From: Dryomyza anilis
Taxonomy: Eukaryota; Arthropoda; Insecta; Diptera; Dryomyzidae
Reading direction: 5' to 3'
Assembly (NCBI GenBank): GCA_951804985.1
Contig: OX638132.1
Location: forward strand, 12,877,529 to 12,941,528
DNA length: 64,000 nucleotides
A model generated the notes under the pieces. It was not told the origin of the DNA. It saw only the letters and a program-made list of their open reading frames with translations, and searched no databases. Shown piece after piece: positions 57,328 through 64,000 of this stretch; positions within the stretch are counted from its first letter, which is position 1; each line of letters opens with the position of its first letter. The position numbers and the translations under genes were made by a program.

Positions 57328-58810
57328 TAGATAAAAGTAATTTAATATGTATATATATTTAATATAAATTATTTTCATTAGCTTTTCATACTATTTTAAA
57401 ACCCGGTATAAACCCAAAATCCATTATATCGGTTTTCTTATCTGTTTGCACAGATTTTTGTATAAAGATTTCGATTTTAGAAATGAATCGGACGTCAGTT
57501 CGGTTGCTGTTTAATCTCTGGTATTTATTGGTAAACCAGATCTGAATTTGATTATTACAATAGGTTTAATAATAATCTCTAATGAATATGTTAATTTGAA
57601 GCTAATTGGCATAACTAAAATGATCGAATAAGAAATAGAGAAATATCAAATTAGATTTGAAATCCAAAAGATGGTTATATCTCTAATCAGCATTAAATGA
57701 TACCAGTGGCGCTCTCTAGTGCCAACTAGCTTAGGCTAAATTAAAACTAGTCAAGCCGTCGATATAGTAGTGGAACGGATAAAGAGCAGGAGAACCATTT
57801 CCCGCTCAAGAGAAATTATTTAATACTAAATAATAAAAACGCTCTTTCAAAATTTTCTATTACGAAGAGGGCAGTTTTTAGAGTTGCCACAAAACAGCAA
57901 CCACCACCAAAACAGTACAAGGGCTGCCAACACAACGATGTAGTTCAACGTAGTGCCAACCGTCTGTCGAGGCTGCTGTTTGAAGAATGGACGTGGACGA
58001 CGACTTGGCTGCCGTAGCAATTGCAGCTATGTTTACTTCAGGATAAGGCGACGGTGCTGGAAGAAGGAATATTTTATGATGCAGAGCGCATGCGTTGACC
58101 CAAAGAACTATGAAATTATAATACAGTAAATTTGAAGGACGAGCTATTGGAGGAGCAGTTGCTAATATCAAATTTATGACATACATGGTTTCTAACACAA
58201 TTTTGCACTAACTAATGCTGGAATTGATGGACAGCAGACAACGCCAGCACAGCTATTAATCATTTCAATGGATTATAAATAGATTTATGTGGGAGTCAAG
58301 TTAGAGTTGGCAGAGGCTTTAGATAATAGTAGGATATTTGAAGGCGATATCAGTAGATAACCACAAGTAACCACAATTTGGCAATTGTAACTAAAATTTG
58401 TTGCATACTAAAATATGTTGCATAGGGTACCGGGCGAAGGAAAAGTAATGTATTTACTTGATTTTCTTTTCTGCAAGTAGTATTTAAATAGAACTAAATT
58501 TAGAAAAATTTAGAAAATTCAATAAATCAGATCAAGAGATATAAATTAAAGAGTGTTCGATTCGGTCGGGACTGAAAACGGCAGTGCATGTTGAGGTGCA
58601 TATGGAAATTTCAAAAAGTTGGAGAATTTTTCTTCATTATTATTTTTTTGATTTATTTGAAAACAAATATTTGAGATATTTATATATTTACACTTTGTTT
58701 TTACACTTTGTTTTTGTTTACACTTTGTTTTTGTATTGATAAACATTTGTTTGAGAATTATATTATTAGATAACAGTTTTGGTTTTATAAACCATTTTAA
58801 AGCGGTTCAT
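57328..58810. other. Non-coding DNA, one untested open frame
   Basis: A minus-strand frame at 57878-58198 (106 codons, containing APSPYPEVNIAAIATAA) has less biased composition than its neighbours but no recognisable domain and no splice context I could verify. (CTTTGTTTTTA)n-like repeats lie at 58690-58735. Confidence 0.4.
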
Positions 58811-59580
58811 TATACCCTACACCTATGAGGTACAGGGTATATTAACTTTGTGCATATATTGTAACGCCCCTTAGGAGGCGTGTCCGGTATGGAAAAGTAT
58901 ATATATTCTTGATCAGCATCACTACCCGAGTCCGTTTAGCCATGTCCGTCTGTCTGTCTGTCTGTCTGTCCGTCTTGCTGTCTTGCTGTCCGAATACAGA
59001 ATAACTTGAGAAATACTGATCAGAATGCGATGAAATTTCGTCTCAATATATTTTAGCCAAAAGTAGGAACTGAGTTTGAAAATGAGCCAAATCGGTCAAC
59101 GGACACGCCCACCTCCCATACAAGTCAATTTTATATAACTCTTTCGGAACTAATAACTCGAAAAGTATTCAAGGTATAGTTATAAAATTTAAAATGTATT
59201 GTTATAATTCACCTAAAAATATGTGGTCCAAAAATGGGCGTGATCCGCCCACTTTTTTTTTTTTCATTATTATCCGGGTTTTCATAGTGGAAATTTGATC
59301 CGTAAATTATTAAAATCAAATCTATGAAATATTAGCCTTTCAAAATTTTAAATATAGGCGTGGTCCGCCCAATTACATTTTTTAATTTTTTTTTTAGTTT
59401 TTTATATAATTTTTTAATTTATGGGGATATAAGACGTAAATTTCTGATATATGAATAATATTCTGAGGGTAAATATCCCCACCAAATGTGTAGGGTATTT
59501 CATAGTCGGGCCCGACCGACTATAAAAATCCGCCCCATGTGACCGAACTTACCCATGTGACCTAACTTTCCCAACTCGTT
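58811..59580 (+). mobile_element. DINE-1-like Helitron, second subfamily (copy D)
   Basis: It opens with TATACCCTACACCTATGAGG and ACAGGGTATA, then CGCCCCTTAGGAGGCGTGTC, 'AAGTATATATATTCTTGATC', a (GTCT)n tract (58925-58985), repeated GGGCGTG and CGCCCAC motifs, and a 3' part with GTAGGGTATTTCATAGTCGG. It differs from copies A-C in its middle and tail. Remnants of this type lie at 25595-25763 and 41860-42052. Confidence 0.88.
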
Positions 59581-59765
59581 TGTTTTTGCTTTTGAATTTT
59601 TTTTGTGTGTTTGCTTTTCCTTTTGTTTTTTTGCGTTTGTTTCGTGTTTTTGCGTTTTGTTTTTGTGTTTTTTTGTTTTGTTTTTGTTTTTCTTTTTTAT
59701 TGCGTATGTGTTTTTCGGTTTTTTTTGTGTGTTTAATTTTGTTCCTGTGTTATTTCTTTTGTTTT
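59581..59765. repeat. TTTTTG-type array, left part
   Basis: TTTTTG and TTTTGTGT variants, interrupted by DINE-1 copy C and resuming at 60520. It probably belongs to a minus-strand Helitron like the one at 15306-18785. Confidence 0.8.
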
Positions 59766-59910
59766 TATACCCTACACTAAGAGTGAAAGGGTATATTCAG
59801 TTTGGTACGCCGTTTGTAACACCCAGAAGGAAGCATCTCCGGTATGGAAAAGTATATATATTCTTGATCAGCATGACCTCCTGAGTCGATTTAGCGATGT
59901 CCGTCTGTCC

Positions 59911-59968
<58 letters not shown>

Positions 59969-60519
59969 CTGTCTGTTGAAATCCCTACTACTTTTAAAAT
60001 TGAAGAGCTAGATAAATGAAACTTATAACTTAGATTACTAATATACCTACGCTGTATGTGCGAAAAAATTGGCGAGATCGGTCCATTGTGACCTATGATC
60101 CGTCCAATTATGTTCAAATACCTCATATAAAATGTACATGTAAAGATAAATTTTTATGTATACGTGCTTAGGTAAACTTTTTTGGTCAAATATATATATT
60201 GATATCAAGCTCAAATACATGATAATAATGTTTTCCGGCGAAAAGACTTGTGGTTCACAAAAAAAAATCGAAATTCGGTACACCTACCCATTTGTAAATA
60301 TGGGTATCAAATGAATGGAAATTCTTCAACGATTGAATGTTTGTAGTTATTTTCAGGATTCGTATACCCTGGTGACCTATATATCACTTTGAATGGTAAA
60401 CACACATATGTGTAGGGTATTTATAGTCGGCTTAGACCGACTATAATTTTGATAATCCTAACTATCATAATTACACCTACTTTAAAATTTCCCATGTGAT
60501 CTAACCTTCCCAACTGGTT
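59766..60519 (+). mobile_element. DINE-1/INE-1-like Helitron, copy C
   Basis: This is the best preserved copy: TATACCCTACACTAAGAGTG start, a long (GTCT)n tract at about 59899-59976, the AAATTGGCGAGATCGG segment, and GTAGGGTATTTATAGTCGG near the 3' end, finishing at CCAACTGGTT. It interrupts a TTTTTG array. Confidence 0.9.
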
Positions 60520-60722
60520 CTTTTTGCTTTTGTTTTTGATTTTGTGATTTTGTATTTCTGTTTTTTGCTTTTGTGTGTTTCGGTTTTTTGTGTTTGATTT
60601 TGGTCCTGTGTTATTGTTTTTGTATTTGCTTCTAGTTTTGTGCTTTGTGTTTTTGCTTTTGTTTTTCTTTTGCTATTGCTTTTATGGGAGGTGCCACGCC
60701 CCTTTGTCCAATCCCTCATATA
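60520..60722 (-). mobile_element. TTTTTG array, right part, with Helitron head scrap
   Basis: The array ends in ATGGGAGGTGCCACGCCCCT (60684-60703) and GTCCAATCCC, which on the minus strand match the 47450-47470 part of the Helitron at 47283. This is a remnant of the same family. Confidence 0.7.
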
Positions 60723-61244
60723 ATTTTTTCAATTTTTTGGGTTTCTTTTATTTTTTATATTGTGCAAAATTTTCTGATTATATGGAATTTTTTTTTTTAA
60801 TCTTATCTAGAAAAACTTTTCTTAATAATATTTTGAAAATCTCAATTCATTTGCTATTTTATCAATTAAAAAAAAAGCGTAATTTCATTTAAAATTTTAA
60901 TTTTACTTTTTTTAGAAAGGTTTTTCCTAAATAGTAGAAAAAAATTCCGTATTATAAGGAAATTTGCAATTTTCCCTTTTTTATAAGGAATATCTTAATT
61001 TTATTTGGAATGTTCGCAATTTGAAATGAAATGTACACGATTTGAATTAGAAAATGTATAGTAATTGACCGTGAACTTTAGACATGTTTTCAGTTTTGAA
61101 CCGCATTAGACACGTGACCAGAAAGAGGTCTGTCCCAATTTGGAATAGCATCGGTATTTATTATCGGGTCGCGTGTTCTGTACGCGTCCAAAGTGGGAAA
61201 CGTGTTTACAGTTCAATTAATTATAATTTGACGCTACAGTTCTA
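60723..61244. other. AT-rich non-coding DNA
   Basis: No feature recognised. Confidence 0.5.
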
Positions 61245-61432
61245 TAATAACTTAGGCCGAGCACTCTCATCATTTTGAGCTGTACGTATTATATTTGTAC
61301 TCAAAGTGGTGGGGCCCACAGTTTAATACTCTCGATGGTTTGCCATTTACTGCCGCGAAGTAGCGCTGTTTCTATTAAAATATGTTATTAGCCCCAGTAC
61401 AGGCTTTAATCTGGGACCTTTCGGATCGCAGT
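61245..61432 (-). mobile_element. SINE fragment in the left arm of an inverted repeat
   Basis: On the minus strand it runs from GATCCGAAAGGTCCCAGATT through CCTGTACTGGGGCTAATAAC to the SINE's CAAAATGATGAGAGTGC region. The A-box end is missing. It is continuous with the inverted-repeat arm. Confidence 0.8.
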
Positions 61433-62519
61433 TCAGAAGTTTTTGAATAAAATTGTAGTTACTATGTTTTGCCTTTATTTTGAAACATTTTTCAATTGTA
61501 CTACATATGATTCTAAGGTAAAAACGTCTTATAAAAAAACGGTTTTGTATTCTGAATTTCGGTAAACGACAATAGGGAAATAGCACATATAAGAATATGT
61601 TTTGCTCATGTTTAATGAAAAATTGACACAAGTCATTGGTCAGTATTTCACTTTGATGATAAATGCGTGGAATGTACATTTTAATTTAAATTTTATATTT
61701 TTGCTTTAAGTTGGGTATATTCTCTACAAATACTCATATTTTTTGATTTTCTACCATTACCATAAAAAGAGTTAAAAATACTTGAAGTAACAGAAATAGT
61801 AAAACTATGTGATAATTCTGATATAAAATATTCCGTATGTATCTACAAACATATCGTCGCTTTAGAACGAAAGTGGGACCGACTTCTTAAAGAATACAAA
61901 ATATCAACAGCATTTAAAATACAAAATGCTATACTAAACAATAAATCTTTGAAGCAAAAATACCTTTGAAATGTAAACGAGTTGTGTGCTTGAACGTTTT
62001 AAAAAGTAAGAAGAATTTGTAACTCAACCTTAAAACAGCGCAAACAAAAAGGGACTGGCACAAAGTCACAAAGAAAGTGGAGAAAAAAAACAATTGAGAC
62101 CTATGTAAATTTTATAATTCATTTTTTGCTACTGCCTAGGTTAGAAAAAAACTTTTAAGAGGAAAGTCAACAATACTGGATATACGATGCAATTCATTTG
62201 CTTAAATTTCTACGACATCGAATTTCATTTAAAACGTTTTCTTATATATAATTTATAAAAATACATATATCGATACCTTACAGTCAAAACATCGAACCAA
62301 CATTTTGGGAATTTTTGTTTAATTGCAGTTTTGAAAACGTATTTATGAGTAGAATGTCCCTGCAAAGTCATATTTTTTAATTTCGGGATCAAATATGAAA
62401 TAAAGCCAAATAACACTTATTGTCGTAACTAGATTTTTGAAAAATGTTGAATACGATACAAGTTTTAATTATTTTAATAAAATTCTGTGCCATAAACTCA
62501 ATATTTAAGACACATAATA

Positions 62520-62775
62520 TCGTCGTTGTAGAACGAAAAGTCACCAAATACATTTTTATGAAAAACTTAAATTTCGATTTTGTTGATTAATATAATAAAA
62601 AGTTATTGTTGCATTTTTAAAGTTGAGACATCAATTGATAGATGTACATTTTATTTATCATGTGATAAAAATTTGTGATCATCAACTAAAATTTGACAGT
62701 TATATAAAGATTTTAGTAAATGAATATTTGGAATTTTGAAAATGTATTTGGTGACTTTTCATTCTACAGCGACGA
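62520..62775. mobile_element. 256-bp MITE, TCGTCGTTGTAGAAC ends
   Basis: TCGTCGTTGTAGAACGAAAA at the left, mirrored at the right (GTAGAATGAAAAGTCACC inward), with TA at both sides. It is the same length as the copy at 50123-50378. Its right end lies within the right arm of the large inverted repeat. Confidence 0.92.
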
Positions 62776-63179
62776 TATTTTTGTAGATACATACGGAATA
62801 TTTTATATCAGAATTATCACATAGTTTTACTATTTCTGTTACTTCAAGTATTTTTAACTCCTTTTATGGTAATGGTAGAAAATCAAAAAATATGAGTATT
62901 TGTAGAGAATATACCCAACTTAAAGCAAAAATATAAAATTTAAATTAAAATGTACATTCCATGCATTTATCATCAAAGTGAAATACTGACCAATGCATTA
63001 AACATGTGCAAAACATATTCTTATATGTGCTATTTCCCTATTGTCGTTTACCGAAATTCAGAATACAAAACCGTTTTTTTTTATAAGACGTTGTTACCTT
63101 AGAATCGTATGTAGTACAATTGAAATATGTTTCAAAATAAAGGCAAAACATAGTAACTACAATTTTATTCAAAAACTTC

Positions 63180-63325
63180 TGAACTGCGATCCGAAAGGTT
63201 CCAGATTAAAGCCTGTACTGGGGCTAACAACATATTTTAATAGAAACAGTGCTACCTCTCGGCAGTAAATGGCAAACCAGAGTATTAAACTGTGGGCCCC
63301 ACCACTTTGAGTACAAATATAATAC
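63180..63325 (+). mobile_element. SINE fragment in the right arm of the inverted repeat
   Basis: It includes GCCTGTACTGGGGCTAACAA, CTCGGCAGTAAATGGCAAAC and CCACCACTTTGAGTACAAAT of the SINE body. The head is truncated at the same point as in the left-arm copy. Confidence 0.85.
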
Positions 63326-64000
63326 AGAGATCGGAAATGCCCGTGTACGTGCGCCCGCACATGCCCCTTTCTTCATACACTGACGAGCAAATTTGTTTTA
63401 CGCAGACACTGCACTCGGGCATCACATTTTTTTACAACACATCCCGTCGCAACGAGTGATGCTTTGTATTATTCTCGGTACCTGCCCTCGTGCGGGCTAC
63501 GAAACTAAAAACTGCAGCCCGCGCAGACGTGGAATGAGAAAATAGAGAAGCATATCGCGCAAGTGCTATGGTATTTATTTCGCGGGGCAACTCCGTGCAA
63601 CAGCAAAACAGACTGCCCCTGGCAGCACGCGCATTTTTCACAGCCAGTAAATTTTATTGGCACTGTTTTACTAGACTGCGCAATGTTTTAATATTTTTTA
63701 TATAAAACTATTGATAATACAGACAAGTTTGGCAATAATCAAATACACTTTTAATCGCAGTTTTGTTTTGGTTTATAAAAATTGTATCTTTTAATTGTTC
63801 GTTGAACAGAAAAATAAATTTAACATGAAATCTTAATCAACATTTTTATTCAAATACAAAAATTATTATGTGCAAAAATCTATTTTAATAAAAAATCTAC
63901 ATGATAGGCTTCGAAAAATAATGTATATCCTCATTTGTAAAAATGTACACTAAGTTTAAACTTGCACTGAAAAACTAGTACTAAATTATACAATTTTTAT
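63326..64000. other. GC-rich island, then AT-rich DNA
   Basis: 63327-63640 is rich in CG dinucleotides (GTGCGCCCGCAC, GCCCGCGCAGACG, CAGCACGCGC) in contrast to everything around it. A minus-strand frame (63432-63641) has an Arg/Ala-rich composition without domains. The island might be the end of another transposon or a promoter-type island. 63660-64000 is plain AT-rich DNA. Confidence 0.4.

Larger units (their letters stand above)
61281..63325. repeat. Large inverted repeat, arms about 570-600 bp
   Basis: The left arm 61281-61880 and right arm 62750-63325 are mirror images with few differences. The matching minus-strand frame at 61347-61679 and plus-strand frame at 63041-63268 share long identical stretches (for example KIKAKHSNYNFIQKLLNCDP), although they are not genes. 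Each arm contains a SINE fragment at its outer side and an ATATCGTCG MITE end at its inner side. The spacer 61881-62519 is unique AT-rich DNA. Confidence 0.92.

Noticed and set aside
57878..58198. Minus-strand gene of 106 codons
   Set aside because: No domain, no confirmed splice or start context; kept only as an untested frame in the region entry.
61347..63268. Conserved protein encoded twice (minus 61347-61679, plus 63041-63268)
   Set aside because: The similarity is that of the inverted-repeat arms at DNA level and includes SINE sequence; the frame is not bounded like a gene.

Overview
The window is nuclear DNA of a higher fly (Diptera, Brachycera; the style suggests a calyptrate such as a blow fly or house fly, which is an inference). 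The signs are a strongly AT-rich background, an insect-type spliced gene with two short introns (56 and 62 nt), and elements that look like dipteran DINE-1/INE-1 Helitrons with (GTCT)n tracts, DD41D mariner, tRNA-derived SINEs and many TA-flanked MITEs. Nothing bacterial (operons, CRISPR, prophage, rRNA) is present.

Only one intact gene can be supported: a five-exon beta-1,3-glucan recognition / Gram-negative-binding protein (GNBP) gene on the plus strand at 23977-28697, 441 residues, complete from signal peptide to stop, with a poly(A) signal. It would act as a secreted pattern-recognition protein of innate immunity. Its GH16-like domain lacks all three catalytic acids, as is usual in the family. 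Its two long introns are full of transposable elements; intron 2 is almost entirely one 1.34-kb element.

The other coding remains are transposon fossils: a frameshifted DD41D mariner transposase (15475-16475) in an element with both terminal inverted repeats (TIRs) and TA duplications, a second, badly decayed mariner fragment (about 50410-50620), and the 3' end of a LINE reverse-transcriptase ORF on the minus strand (39886-40350) with internal stops.

Layout. 1-5057: mostly unique DNA with small MITEs, a triplicated TTTAAAC-rich repeat and a cluster of TGTCCT motifs. 5060-8537: a 3.5-kb TA-flanked element with two others nested in it. 11283-12739: a hAT-like element with a perfect 8-bp target duplication, built of about 41-bp repeats in a higher-order array. 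12748-15305: unique and AT-rich DNA. 15306-18785: a minus-strand Helitron that has received a mariner, a DINE-1 copy and two MITEs. 18786-23976: mostly unique DNA with a SINE. 23977-28813: the GNBP gene. 29170-34382: nested hAT, DINE-1 and MITE elements. 35600-36200: GC-richer sequence with a possible core promoter. 36819-37838: tandem duplication of mariner-derived MITEs plus flank. 41040-42650: large inverted repeat. 44433-48905: nested inverted-repeat element, CACCG element and a Helitron carrying a 15-bp minisatellite with an exact 407-bp duplication. 49675-52352: SINE and MITEs. 53481-57327: more arrays of the 15-bp minisatellite. 58811-60722: two DINE-1 copies. 61281-63325: a large inverted repeat with fused SINE pieces.

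The biology is one immune gene in a heterochromatin-like or intergenic landscape built by successive transposon insertions. The rest of the unique DNA shows no reading frame that behaves like a gene. It may be introns or regulatory DNA of genes outside the window.
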